64,000 nucleotides of DNA. Origin: Streptomyces sp. CB02056 (GTDB lineage Bacteria > Actinomycetota > Actinomycetes > Streptomycetales > Streptomycetaceae). A program made the translations under genes and the position numbers. The stretch lies in contig NZ_LIPD01000011.1 in the NCBI RefSeq assembly GCF_001905545.1, positions 125,495-189,494 of the forward strand, written 5' to 3'. Every line of letters begins with the position of its first letter. Position 1 is the first letter of the stretch. Below are positions 10,268 to 18,716 of the stretch, one piece after another. The notes below the pieces were generated by a model. The model did not search any database, was not told where the DNA came from, and worked only from the letters and a program-made list of their open reading frames with translations.

Positions 10268-10629
10268 CCGGAGCCTCCCCGATCCAGGACGCGGTCCGCC
10301 GCTACTACGCGCTGGTCGACGCCAACCGCTTCGACGAACTGGTGGCACTCTTCACCGCCGACGCGACCTACGAACGGCCGGGCTACCAGCCCCTGGTCGG
10401 CCGGGGCGAACTGACCGCCTTCTACCAGGGGGAGCGGGTCATCGCCGACGGCCGGCACACGGTCGACCAGCTGCTGCTGTCCGGGCGGGAGGCCGCGGTG
10501 CGCGGCAGTTTCACCGGAACGCTCAAGGGGGGTGACGCGGTGAGCCTGCGGTTCGCCGACTTCTTCCGGACGGACGGCACCGGCCTCTTCGCCCACCGCG
10601 TCACGTACTTCTTCGCCCCCTTGGTGTGA
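10264..10629 (+). CDS. SnoaL-like / NTF2-fold protein
   Basis: This 121-residue protein has the typical start of the SnoaL-like family: a first helix ending in VRRYYALVDANRFDELVALF, then DATYERPGY, and strands at the end (HRVTYFFAP). The alpha+beta barrel fold is used by polyketide cyclases, ketosteroid isomerases and several hydroxylase or epimerase-like tailoring enzymes, and by many proteins of unknown activity, so the reaction cannot be assigned. Overlap with the mbtH-like gene (ATGA) suggests a role in this NRPS pathway, perhaps tailoring of a residue or lipid precursor. It ends 21 bp from the convergent A-PCP gene. Confidence 0.85.
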   Translation: MTGASPIQDAVRRYYALVDANRFDELVALFTADATYERPGYQPLVGRGELTAFYQGERVIADGRHTVDQLLLSGREAAVRGSFTGTLKGGDAVSLRFADFFRTDGTGLFAHRVTYFFAPLV

Positions 10630-10650
10630 ACACCGCTGGTGTGGGGACCG

Positions 10651-13560
10651 TTATGGGGCCTCCCCGACGCGGCCGAGGACCAGCTCCACGAAGGACCGCG
10701 CCGTCGAGTTCCCGTAGAACTCGCGCGGCGTCACCTTGGGCAGCCCCCGTTGCCGCAGGTCCGACAGCATGCGGACCACCAGGAGGGAGTTGCCGCCGAG
10801 TTCGAAGAAGTTGCCGTCGGGTTCCACGTCGACGCCCAGCAGACCGGACCACACGGCGAGGATCTCGGTCCCGAGGTCGCCGCCCTTCGCCTCCGGATCC
10901 GCCGTGGCGCCGTCCCGGTCCGTGACCGGTGCCGGTGCCGGTGCCGGTGCCGGTGCCGCGGTCGGAGCCGGGGCCGGGGCGGGGCCGGCGGACGGGGCCG
11001 GGAGCCGGGAGAGGTCCGGCTTGCCGTTGAGGGTCAGCGGGATGCCGGACACCCCGGTGAGGCCGGCCGGCAGCATGTGGTCCGGCAGCACGCGCCGGGC
11101 CGTCCGCCAGACCTGGTCCACCGAACCGCCGTCCCGGAGCACCACGTAGGCGTCGATGCGGGCGCCGGCCGGGTCCCCCGCCTCGCCCTCCCGGAAGACG
11201 ACCGCCGCGTCGGCGACCCCGGGGTCCGAGGCCAGGACGGAGGTGATCTCGTCCAGCTCGATCCGGTGGCCCCGCACCTTCACCTGGTTGTCCAGCCGGC
11301 CGAGGTGGTCGAGCCGGCCGTCCGGCCTCAGCCGGCCCCGGTCGCCGCTGCGGTAGACCCGCTCCCCGGTCACCGGGTCGTCGAGGAAACGCTCCGCCGT
11401 CAGCTCGGGACGGCCGAGGTAGCCGTCGGCCACCCCGGCACCACCCACGTAGATCTCACCGGCGGGCCCCGGCGGCAGGACATGCCCGTGCTCGTCCCGG
11501 ACCGACACCCACCAGCCGGGCAGCGCCCGGCCCACGGACCGGGACCGCTCCAGGACCTCGCGCGGGGTCACCTCCTGCGCGGTGACGTGGACGGTCGTCT
11601 CCGTGATGCCGTACATGTTGACCAGCCGGCACCGGGCGGGGGAGTGACGGGCGAACCACCGTCCCAGCATCGCCGTGTTCAGCGGTTCGCCGCCGAAGAC
11701 GACCAGCCGCAGGGCGAGCGGTGCGGCGCCCGGGGCCGCCCGGGTGTCGGCCTCGATGAGCTGGGAGAACGCGGACGGGGTCTGGCTGAGGACGGTCACC
11801 CGCCGCCGGGCCAGCAGCTCGTGGAACTCGTCCGGGTCACGGGCCGCCCAGTGCGGTACGACGACCAGCCGACCCCCGGTGAGCAGGCAGCCCCAGATCT
11901 CCCACACGGAGAAGTCGAAGGCGCTGGAGTGGAAGAACGTCCACACGTCGTCCGGTCCGAGCCCGAGGTCCGCGGACGTGGCACCGACCAGGGCCAGTAC
12001 GTTGCGGTGGGGGACCACGACCCCCTTGGGGCGGCCGGTGGATCCCGAGGTGTAGATGACGTAGGCGGCCGTGTCGGTGTTGCCGGTCTTCCCGGTCTCC
12101 AGGGGTTCCTGCGCGTCCGTCAGTTCCTGGGGCGAGACCACGGTCACCCCCTCGATCCGGGGGAAGCGCGCCGGGTCCCCGATGACGACCGGCACCTGAG
12201 CGTCGGTCGCGGTGTAGCGCAGCCGCTCCTCGGGGTACCGGGCGTCCATCGGGACGTAGGCGCAGCCCGCCTTCAGCACGCCCAGCAGGGTGGCGACGAG
12301 CGTGGTGTCCCGCTCCAGGCACACCCCCACCCGTGCGCCGCCCACCCCGAGGGCGCGCAGCCCGGCGGCCACCCGCTCCGCCCGGTCGTCCAGCTGGCCG
12401 TACGTCAGGCTGCTCGCGTCGTCGGTCACCGCGACGGCGTCCGGCCGCTGCCGGGCCAGCTCCGCGATCCGCCCGTCGATGGTCTCCGGCGGCGTCCGCC
12501 GCTCCGGCCCGGGCCCGGCGGGCGCGGGCTCGCCGGGGTCGGCCGCGGGACGGAAGCCGCCCAGCCGGGTCACGGCCTCGGCCGCGGCGTGGTCCAGCAG
12601 GCCCAGCCGCGCCGTCGGAGTCGTCCCGGGCAGGGTGCGCAGCCGCTCGGCCAGGTGCAGGACGCTCCGTCCGAACCACTCCGCGGTCGGCGGGGCCACC
12701 GTGCGCGGATCGTGGTGGAGGCGGGCGGCGCAGGTGCCGTCGGGCTGCCGTTCCAGATGGAGGAGGAGGGAGAACCCGGAACCCGGGAACGGGGTGTAGG
12801 ACGTCCCGGAGGCGGCGTCACCGAGGACCACGCCCACGCTCGCGACCGCAGCGCCGGGCAGCGGAGTGCCGGTGCCGGCCGCGAGGAGGTCCGCGACCGT
12901 GCCGTCCGCGTCGACCCGGACGGAGCGCACCGCGGGACCGCCCGCCCGGAACGCGCGGTCGAACACCGCGATGCGCGCCTCCGGCCCGCCCTGGTAGCGC
13001 GCCAGCGCCAGCGCCGCCGCGGCCACCAGCGGCTCCTCCCCGGGCCACTCCGGACGGTCCGTCAGCTGGACCGTCCCGGCGGCGGCGGTGAGGTCCGGCG
13101 CCTGGCGGTCCCCCAGGCCCCAGGGCACCGTGAGCGGCGTGGTGTCCCCGTCCGACCCGTCTTGCGCGTCCTGTGCGTCCGGTGTGTCGAGGGAGGGCAG
13201 CGGGTCGCCGTCGAGGGGCTCACCGTCCAGGAGGAGCGCCGCCAGCCGTACGAGGACGCCGTAGGGCACCGAACGCCGCGCCACCAGGACCGCGTCGACG
13301 ACCCCGTCGGCGTACTCCACGAGCACGGCGCGCAACGGGGGTCCGCAGGGGTGCAGGGGCCGCTCGGCCTCCTGGCGGACGCGGGCGTGCCCGGGGCCGG
13401 TCGAGGAGTCCACCGCGAGCGGCAGGGTCCACAGCCTCGACCCTGCCAGCTCCGGCCGTTCCCTGCTCTCTTGTTCCAACAACGTCCGGCTCTGTTCCCG
13501 GTCGACCGGGTACCGGGCGCGTACCACCAGGCTGTGGCAGGCAGGAGTGCGTACGGTCAT
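10651..13560 (-). CDS. Stand-alone NRPS protein: degenerate C-like region, A (Thr-type), PCP
   Basis: A 969-residue protein. The first ~370 residues resemble a condensation-domain half but lack the HHxxxDG active site. An A domain follows at about 375-860 with TSGSTGRPKG near 503 and NGKPDL (A10 lysine) near its end, then an Ala/Pro linker of PAP repeats and a carrier protein with FFELGGNSL (Ser925). Specificity residues read by hand are DFWSVGMVHK, one substitution away from the common threonine code DFWNVGMVHK. Stand-alone Thr A-PCP proteins are known from the syringomycin system, where the aminoacyl group is handed to a module lacking an A domain. The synthetase encoded at 2-9886 has exactly such a module, so trans-loading is a reasonable inference. 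The gene is read on the minus strand, 36 bp downstream of the dehydrogenase gene, with GGAG before its ATG. Confidence 0.93.
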   Translation of the reverse strand: MTVRTPACHSLVVRARYPVDREQSRTLLEQESRERPELAGSRLWTLPLAVDSSTGPGHARVRQEAERPLHPCGPPLRAVLVEYADGVVDAVLVARRSVPYGVLVRLAALLLDGEPLDGDPLPSLDTPDAQDAQDGSDGDTTPLTVPWGLGDRQAPDLTAAAGTVQLTDRPEWPGEEPLVAAAALALARYQGGPEARIAVFDRAFRAGGPAVRSVRVDADGTVADLLAAGTGTPLPGAAVASVGVVLGDAASGTSYTPFPGSGFSLLLHLERQPDGTCAARLHHDPRTVAPPTAEWFGRSVLHLAERLRTLPGTTPTARLGLLDHAAAEAVTRLGGFRPAADPGEPAPAGPGPERRTPPETIDGRIAELARQRPDAVAVTDDASSLTYGQLDDRAERVAAGLRALGVGGARVGVCLERDTTLVATLLGVLKAGCAYVPMDARYPEERLRYTATDAQVPVVIGDPARFPRIEGVTVVSPQELTDAQEPLETGKTGNTDTAAYVIYTSGSTGRPKGVVVPHRNVLALVGATSADLGLGPDDVWTFFHSSAFDFSVWEIWGCLLTGGRLVVVPHWAARDPDEFHELLARRRVTVLSQTPSAFSQLIEADTRAAPGAAPLALRLVVFGGEPLNTAMLGRWFARHSPARCRLVNMYGITETTVHVTAQEVTPREVLERSRSVGRALPGWWVSVRDEHGHVLPPGPAGEIYVGGAGVADGYLGRPELTAERFLDDPVTGERVYRSGDRGRLRPDGRLDHLGRLDNQVKVRGHRIELDEITSVLASDPGVADAAVVFREGEAGDPAGARIDAYVVLRDGGSVDQVWRTARRVLPDHMLPAGLTGVSGIPLTLNGKPDLSRLPAPSAGPAPAPAPTAAPAPAPAPAPVTDRDGATADPEAKGGDLGTEILAVWSGLLGVDVEPDGNFFELGGNSLLVVRMLSDLRQRGLPKVTPREFYGNSTARSFVELVLGRVGEAP

Positions 13561-13596
13561 CAGATCTCCGTCTCCGAAGGGGGCGGGCGGGCACGG

Positions 13597-14421
13597 TCAC
13601 CGGGCGCTGAAGCCGCCGTCGACCGTGAGCACACTGCCGGTCACCTGGCGCGAGTCGTCGCCCGCCAGCCAGAGGGCCGCACCGGCGACGTCCGGGGGCT
13701 CGATGAGGGCGTTCATCGGCTGGGCCTGGACGAACACCTCCTCGTGTTCGTCGACGCGGACGTCGAGCGAGCGCGCTATCTCGGAGAGCATCCGGCCCTC
13801 GACCAGGGGGTCGTCCCGGACGGAGCCGGGGCAGAGCGCGTTCACCCGGACGCGGTGCGGCGCGTAGTCCAGTGCCGCCGCCTTGGTCAGGCCGATCATG
13901 CCGTGCTTGGCGGCGACGTAGCCGGCGAAGTGCCGGTAGCCCACGAGACCGGCCGTCGAGGCGATGTTGATGATGCTGCCCGAGCGCTGCTCGATCATCG
14001 CCGGAACCACGGCCTTGGTCATCCGCCAGGCGCCCGACAGGTCGACGTCCAGCATGAGCGACCACTCGTCCTCGGTGATCTCGTGGACCCTGCGGCCGGA
14101 GGGCGCGGCGATCCCCGCGCCGTTGACCAGGACGTCCAGCCGTCCGAACCGGTCGAGGCACTCCGCCACGACCGAGGTGACCCTTCGGAGGTCGCGCACG
14201 TCGCAGTGCGCCGGGAGCACCGTGACGCCGTGCCGCGCGCACAGGTCGGCCGTGTGCGCGAGCTGGGCGGCCGAGCCCATGGGGTACCCCACGCCGGGGA
14301 GGTCGTCGGCGATGTCGAGCAGCAGCAGGTCGGCGCCCTCCGCCGCGAAGCGGACGGCACAGGCGCGGCCGAGCCCGCGCGCCGCCCCCGTGATCACGGC
14401 CGTCTTGCCCTTCAGCTGCAC
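13597..14421 (-). CDS. SDR family oxidoreductase, mycofactocin-coupled type
   Basis: A 274-residue Rossmann-fold protein. The cofactor motif is TGAARGLGRA near the N-terminus, followed by LLLDIAD, NGAG, the catalytic serine in INIASTAG and the YVAAK pair. Between the second strand and HCDVRD there is an extra stretch (DLPGVGYPMGSAAQLAHTADL region) of the kind that marks mycofactocin-coupled SDRs, in which the nicotinamide is tightly bound. The start chosen is GTG, with GGAGGG upstream; it overlaps the stop of the thioesterase gene by 10 bp, so the two are coupled. Longer frames upstream only duplicate the thioesterase sequence in another phase. In this cluster it probably oxidises or reduces a beta-hydroxy residue or an acyl precursor; the substrate is unknown. 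Confidence 0.9.
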   Translation of the reverse strand: MQLKGKTAVITGAARGLGRACAVRFAAEGADLLLLDIADDLPGVGYPMGSAAQLAHTADLCARHGVTVLPAHCDVRDLRRVTSVVAECLDRFGRLDVLVNGAGIAAPSGRRVHEITEDEWSLMLDVDLSGAWRMTKAVVPAMIEQRSGSIINIASTAGLVGYRHFAGYVAAKHGMIGLTKAAALDYAPHRVRVNALCPGSVRDDPLVEGRMLSEIARSLDVRVDEHEEVFVQAQPMNALIEPPDVAGAALWLAGDDSRQVTGSVLTVDGGFSAR

Positions 14422-15158
14422 GGCGACCCTCCGCGGTCGGGGTCGGCCGGGGCGGCGCCGCCGTCGGAGAGTACCTGCGCGACCGTGGCCAGCAGCACCT
14501 CCGGGGAGTCGACCAGGTACATGTGACTGCCGGGCAGTTCCCGGTAGTCGAAGGACGCCCCGGTGGTGCTCCGCCACTCCTCGGCCTGCGTCCGGGAGAC
14601 GAGCCCGTCCTCGGCGCCGCGCAGCGAGGTGACCGGGAGCGGCAGCGGGGTGTCGGAGGCGGGGACGTAGTCCTCGTGCATCGCCACGTCGGCGCGCAGC
14701 AGGGGCAGGAGCAGCTCCCGCAGGTCGGGGTCGTCGAAGGCCGCGTGCCGGTAGCCGGCGAACTCGCCGACGCGGGCCAGGAACTCCTCGTCGTCCAGCC
14801 CGGTCGCCCGCCGCTCGCGCCCGCTGCCGGGGCCGGGGGACCCGCTCACGAAGAGGTGGCGGAGTCCGGATCGTCCGCCCAGCTCGCGGGCCAGCTCGTA
14901 CGCGAGGACGGCACCCAGGCTGTGGCCGAACAGCGCGAACGGCGCCTCGCCGCCCACGAGTTCCAGTATTCGCGGGGCGAGGTCGGCGGCGGCCTCCGAC
15001 GCGTCGGTGAACGGCTCCTCCAGGAACAGCTCCTCGCGGCCGGGAAGTTGGAGGGGTACGACCTTGAGGCCGGGCGGTGCGACGTTCCAGGCGCGGTAGA
15101 ACCCGGCTCCGCTGCCCGCGAAGGGAAGGCAGACGAGGGGCAACTCGGTGGGGGACAC
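14412..15158 (-). CDS. Type II (editing) thioesterase
   Basis: A 248-residue alpha/beta hydrolase with PFAGSGAGFY at the N-terminus, LPGREELF, the nucleophile elbow GHSLG, and a C-terminal GSHMYLVD providing the histidine. These are hallmarks of the RifR/GrsT-type thioesterases that remove mis-primed or stalled acyl groups from carrier proteins. The GTG start is preceded by AAGGAG. The nucleophile is serine, not the cysteine of the SyrC-type aminoacyltransferases, so it is more likely an editing enzyme than the transferase that would move threonine between carrier proteins. It is the first gene of the three-gene minus-strand unit. Confidence 0.94.
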   Translation of the reverse strand: MSPTELPLVCLPFAGSGAGFYRAWNVAPPGLKVVPLQLPGREELFLEEPFTDASEAAADLAPRILELVGGEAPFALFGHSLGAVLAYELARELGGRSGLRHLFVSGSPGPGSGRERRATGLDDEEFLARVGEFAGYRHAAFDDPDLRELLLPLLRADVAMHEDYVPASDTPLPLPVTSLRGAEDGLVSRTQAEEWRSTTGASFDYRELPGSHMYLVDSPEVLLATVAQVLSDGGAAPADPDRGGSPCS

Positions 15159-15236
15159 GACTCGTTCACTCCTTGTGTTCCGATGGGGCCGGAATGCTCA
15201 TTTCGGGCATGGCACGCCGAAGCCCCGGCTCGGCGG

Positions 15237-15250
15237 GGCCGACGTCGGCC
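15237..15250. promoter_or_regulatory. 14-bp perfect palindrome upstream of the thioesterase operon
   Basis: GGCCGACGTCGGCC lies about 80 bp upstream of the thioesterase start, in the 174-bp gap between that gene and the upstream LuxR-type regulator gene on the same strand. It could be an operator for a dimeric regulator. In DNA this GC-rich, a palindrome of this length can also arise by chance. Confidence 0.3.
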
Positions 15251-15332
15251 ACCCGCTCCAACCGGAGCTTCTTCCTGCGGGTCAGGCGCGTTCGGCAGAG
15301 CTATGTCATGCCACGCCTGAGGTGAACTCGTG

Positions 15333-16019
15333 CTACGCGGTGCGGACTTCCCGCGTCTCCTTTCCGAGACCGGCGTCGCGGGCCAGCACGGCGGCGGAGG
15401 CCCGGTCGTGCACCTCCAGTTTCGCGAAGATCCGCGAGACGTAATTGCGTACGGTCTTTTCCGCCAGGAAGATCCGACGGGCGATCTGGTGGTTGCTCAG
15501 TCCGCCGGCGACCAGTTCCAGGATCTCGAGTTCCCTGCTGGTCAGTTCGGACAGCCCGGTCGTCTCCGGCAGGATCCGCATGGTGGAGAAATGCAGGCTG
15601 AGCCGGGAGGCGATGGTCCGGCTGAAGACGGCGCCCCCCTTGGCCACGATCTCGATGGAGTGGAGGAGTTCCTCGGAGGACCTCATGTGCGAGAGGTATC
15701 CGCTGACCCCGACGCGCAGGGCGGTGAAGACGGCGTCGTCGTCGTCGTTCTGCGACACCACCATCATTTTGGGCCTGGTCTTGTGGCGGCGGTATGTCGA
15801 GACGATCTGCTGGGCGTTCTCGTAGATGGACCTCTTCGAGGACGGCTCGCCCAGGATGACCACGTGCGGCTGTAATTCGGTGTTCTCGAGACATCGCATG
15901 CCGTCGAGGACGCCCACGGCCCGGCCGACGAGTGTGAATCTGCCATCCTGTTCGATGATTGTCTCCAGTCCGGCGAGTGAAACCGGATTGTCGCTGATGA
16001 TGAACAGGTTGATCTCCAT
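15333..16019 (-). CDS. LuxR/NarL-family regulator with atypical receiver domain
   Basis: A 228-residue protein with an N-terminal receiver-like domain and a C-terminal LuxR helix-turn-helix (LTSRELEILELVAGGLSNHQIARRI, then EKTVRNYVSRIFAKLEV). The start chosen is the ATG at 16019, preceded by GGGGGA. The receiver is degenerate: the acidic pair after the first strand is reduced to one Asp (IISDN), and the phospho-acceptor position in the third strand reads VVILGEPS, with Gly where Asp is expected. It is therefore unlikely to be controlled by phosphorylation. Regulators of this type are common pathway-specific activators in Streptomyces antibiotic clusters, and its position next to the thioesterase operon suggests control of the NRPS genes. 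Which genes it binds is not visible. Confidence 0.9.
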   Translation of the reverse strand: MEINLFIISDNPVSLAGLETIIEQDGRFTLVGRAVGVLDGMRCLENTELQPHVVILGEPSSKRSIYENAQQIVSTYRRHKTRPKMMVVSQNDDDDAVFTALRVGVSGYLSHMRSSEELLHSIEIVAKGGAVFSRTIASRLSLHFSTMRILPETTGLSELTSRELEILELVAGGLSNHQIARRIFLAEKTVRNYVSRIFAKLEVHDRASAAVLARDAGLGKETREVRTA

Positions 16020-16558
16020 TTGTACGTCCCCCGTTTGGCACGTCGTACGGCTCGTTTTTCTTCGGTGCGTCATTCTTTGCAGGAGAAAGGCCGGTCCGGT
16101 GCTCCAGCGAGTATGGGTAGACGAATGATCGAAACGCAAGTTCCGCTCTTAACTGCAAGGGATCGTTCCGCTTGATGAGTGACTATCCGGTCATCCGGTA
16201 TGTCTTCGCCGGACGGGTGTGGCGCGGGGACGCCGGCGGTCCCCTGGGCTCGCGGGTGAGCCCGGAGTCCCTGGGGCCACGGGCCCGGCGCGGCCCCGTC
16301 ACCAGTTGCCCTCCCTCCGCGCCGGGCACCGTGCGGGCGCGGCGGACGGTGGCCGAAACGGGGAGGTGACGACTGTTTCCCGAGGAACGGATGTTTATCC
16401 AGAGACAGGGGGGGCATTGTCGACAGGCATATGGTGTGGACCAATGGGCCTGGTCGCCGGCGGGCGACAGTACACCCGCAGGGCGAATTGCGGTACACGC
16501 CGACCTTGATCCACGCCCGTACTGGACGCGCCTCGAACCGGCCCCCTACGTTCGGCAC
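16020..16558. promoter_or_regulatory. Divergent intergenic region between LuxR regulator and sensor kinase
   Basis: 539 bp with no convincing gene; a 65-codon frame at 16172-16369 has no ribosome binding site or protein-like composition. Near the regulator side it is lower in GC. GTTCCGCT occurs twice, at 16140-16147 and 16165-16172, and a CATCCGGT/ATCCGGT doublet lies near 16185. These may be binding sites. The kinase-side promoter is not clear; a weak TGGACG (16523) and TACGTT (16547), 18 bp apart, would give a nearly leaderless transcript. Confidence 0.4.
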
Positions 16559-17692
16559 ATGGGTAATGCTCCTCGTCGGCGCCTGATCACACTGGACGGG
16601 CTGGCCGCGCTCGGGTTCGTGATCCTCCCGCAGGTGTCGGTGCTGCGTCCGGCCGACGGCGGCGAGGTGGGCGCCACCGCCGTGTGGCTGCTGTCCCTGG
16701 GCACCGCGCTGCCGCTGGTCGTACGGAGGCTGTGGCCGGTCCCGGTGTTCGTGGTCGCGTTCACCGCGGCCTGGTTGGCGCTGGTCGCCGGGGTCGGGCC
16801 GACCCCCTTCCTCGCCGCCGCCTACGCCCTGTACCTGGTGGCCACCACCAGGAGGGGGCGACCGGGGCTTTCCGTGGCCCTCGTCGCCGGGCTGTGCACG
16901 GCCGGCGCGGTCCTGATGACGGTGTCGGGAGGGCAGGGGTACCAGGGCGGGAGCAGGGCCGTACAGGTCGTGCTCGGAGTGCTCGTCCTCGGCGCCACCT
17001 GGGCGACGGGGGCCGCGGTCAGGGAACGGCGGGAGAGCCTGCGGCGCGCCATCGAGCACGCGGCCGAGCAGGCGAAGGCCGAGGAACGCCTGCGCATCGC
17101 CCGTGACATCCACGACGTCGTCACCCACAGCGTGGGCGTGATCGCGATCAAGGCGAGCGTCGCCAACCACGTGGCCGCCACCCGCCCCGAGGAGGCGCGG
17201 GAAGCCCTGGCGGTGATCGAGGACATCAGCCGCCGGGCGCTGCGTGACATGCGGGCCACCCTCAAGGTGCTGCGCCGCGAGCAGGACGGCGGCGCCGGCG
17301 ACCTGCGGCCGGTCCAGGGGCTGACGGACCTGCCGGCCCTGGTGCGCACGGCCGAGGCCGCCGGAGTCCGCGTCGACCTGCGGAGCGAGTACGAGGAGGA
17401 GCCCCCGAACGGTGTCGCGCTGTCCGTGTTCCGGATCGTCCAGGAGGCCCTGACCAACGTCGTCAAGCATGCCGCGCCCACTCGTTGCCGGGTCCGGATC
17501 GCGGCCGTCCAGGGCACGTTGACGATCGACATCACCGACGAGGGCCCCGGGCCCGGGCACCGGCCCACCGTGCCCGGCGGGGGGATGGGCCTGGTCGGGA
17601 TGAAGGAGCGGGTCGCCGCGCACAGCGGCACCTTCGGCGCCGGGCCGCGGCCGGGCGGCGGCTTTCGGATCGTGGTGACACTGCCGTACTGA
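16559..17692 (+). CDS. Two-component sensor histidine kinase (NarL-partner, HisKA_3 type)
   Basis: 377 residues from the ATG chosen here; the frame is open 56 codons further upstream but that part has no membrane or domain character. The N-terminal half has five or six hydrophobic helices. The dimerisation/phosphoacceptor segment is ERLRIARDIHDVVTHSV, followed by the N box FRIVQEALTNVVKHA and a G box GMGLVGMKERV. It points in the same direction as the two ABC genes and lasso genes downstream, so it probably belongs to them; the best candidate partner is the response regulator at the far end of the lasso cluster, since the nearer regulator lacks the acceptor aspartate. The signal sensed is unknown. 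Confidence 0.92.
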   Translation: MGNAPRRRLITLDGLAALGFVILPQVSVLRPADGGEVGATAVWLLSLGTALPLVVRRLWPVPVFVVAFTAAWLALVAGVGPTPFLAAAYALYLVATTRRGRPGLSVALVAGLCTAGAVLMTVSGGQGYQGGSRAVQVVLGVLVLGATWATGAAVRERRESLRRAIEHAAEQAKAEERLRIARDIHDVVTHSVGVIAIKASVANHVAATRPEEAREALAVIEDISRRALRDMRATLKVLRREQDGGAGDLRPVQGLTDLPALVRTAEAAGVRVDLRSEYEEEPPNGVALSVFRIVQEALTNVVKHAAPTRCRVRIAAVQGTLTIDITDEGPGPGHRPTVPGGGMGLVGMKERVAAHSGTFGAGPRPGGGFRIVVTLPY

Positions 17693-17813
17693 GCCCGACC
17701 CGTTCCCGGGTGCCGGACTCATCCGCAGGTATGGGTTCGGCCCGCGCGGGCCGCCGCGGAATCCCGACCCCGGACCGATGCGGCCGGCCGGCCCGCCCGA
17801 CGAGACTCGTCCC

Positions 17814-18716
17814 GTGATCGAAGTCCAGAACCTGACCAAGCGGTACGGGGAGACCACCGTCGTGGCAGGCCTCACCTTCACGGTGCGGCCGGGCGCCGTC
17901 ACCGGATTCCTGGGCCCCAACGGGGCCGGGAAGTCCACGACGATGCGCATGATCCTCGGCCTCACCCGCCCGGATGCCGGAACCGCCCTCATCGGCGGCC
18001 GCCCCTATCACGAACTGACGTACCCCGCCCGGCAGGTCGGCGCCCTGCTGGAGACGGCGGTCGCGCACCGCAGCCTGACCGCCGCCGACCATCTGCGCTG
18101 GATCGCGCAGAGCAACCGGATCGACCGGCGACGGGTCGCGGAGGTCCTGGAGGCGGTCGGCCTGACCGGAGCGGCCCGGCGGCGGGTCGGCACGTTCTCC
18201 CTCGGCATGGGACAGCGGCTCGGCCTGGCCGCGGCCCTGCTCGGCGACCCGCCCGTCCTGGTGCTCGACGAGCCGGTCAACGGCCTGGACGCCGAGGGCA
18301 TCCGATGGCTGCGCGACCTGCTGCGCTCGATGGCCGCCGAGGGCCGGACCGTCCTCGTCTCCAGCCACTTGATGGCCGAGATGTCCGTGGTCGCGGACGA
18401 CCTGGTCGTCATCGGCCGCGGACGACTGCTTACCCAGACCGGCACGGAGGAGTTCATCCGGCGCCACGCACGGACCTACGTGCGGGTGCGGACCTCCGAA
18501 CCCCTGCGCCTGCACCGGGAACTGGAACGGAACGGCGCCTCGCTGAGCCTCGCGCACGACGGCAGCCTGGAGGTCGACGGCATGACGGCGGCCGAGATCA
18601 ACCGGCTGGCCGCGGCGGGCGACCTCCCGCTCGAAGAGCTGAGCACCCACACGGGATCGCTCGAGGACACCTTCCTCAAGCTCACCGGCCCCGAAGGGAG
18701 CAGCACCCGTGTCTGA
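17814..18716 (+). CDS. ABC transporter ATP-binding protein (DrrA-like)
   Basis: About 300 residues with Walker A GPNGAGKST, signature-like FSLGMGQRL, Walker B VLVLDEP and switch histidine SSHLM. It belongs to the drug-exporter branch in which one ATPase pairs with a separate permease. I chose GTG (IEVQNLTKRYG immediately follows, the usual family start); an in-frame ATG 36 bp upstream is possible, and neither has a strong ribosome binding site. It overlaps the permease start by 8 bp. With a second ABC pair inside the lasso operon, this one may serve self-resistance or a different step of export. Confidence 0.93.
   Translation: MIEVQNLTKRYGETTVVAGLTFTVRPGAVTGFLGPNGAGKSTTMRMILGLTRPDAGTALIGGRPYHELTYPARQVGALLETAVAHRSLTAADHLRWIAQSNRIDRRRVAEVLEAVGLTGAARRRVGTFSLGMGQRLGLAAALLGDPPVLVLDEPVNGLDAEGIRWLRDLLRSMAAEGRTVLVSSHLMAEMSVVADDLVVIGRGRLLTQTGTEEFIRRHARTYVRVRTSEPLRLHRELERNGASLSLAHDGSLEVDGMTAAEINRLAAAGDLPLEELSTHTGSLEDTFLKLTGPEGSSTRV

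Noticed and set aside
10639..14526. Long plus-strand frame over the A-PCP and SDR genes
   Set aside because: Antisense shadow; the minus strand has clear A, PCP and SDR motifs, whereas this frame is a low-complexity Gly/Arg/Val sequence.
14412..15158. Thioesterase as the SyrC-like aminoacyltransferase for trans-loading
   Set aside because: Its nucleophile elbow is GHSLG with serine, and it matches editing type II thioesterases; SyrC-type transferases use cysteine.
15148..15444. Small plus-strand frames between the thioesterase and LuxR genes
   Set aside because: They overlap the coding ends of minus-strand genes and show no family resemblance or ribosome binding site.
16172..16369. 65-codon plus-strand frame in the regulator-kinase gap
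   Set aside because: No ribosome binding site, Arg/Pro/Gly-rich sequence without protein character, overlapping likely promoter DNA.
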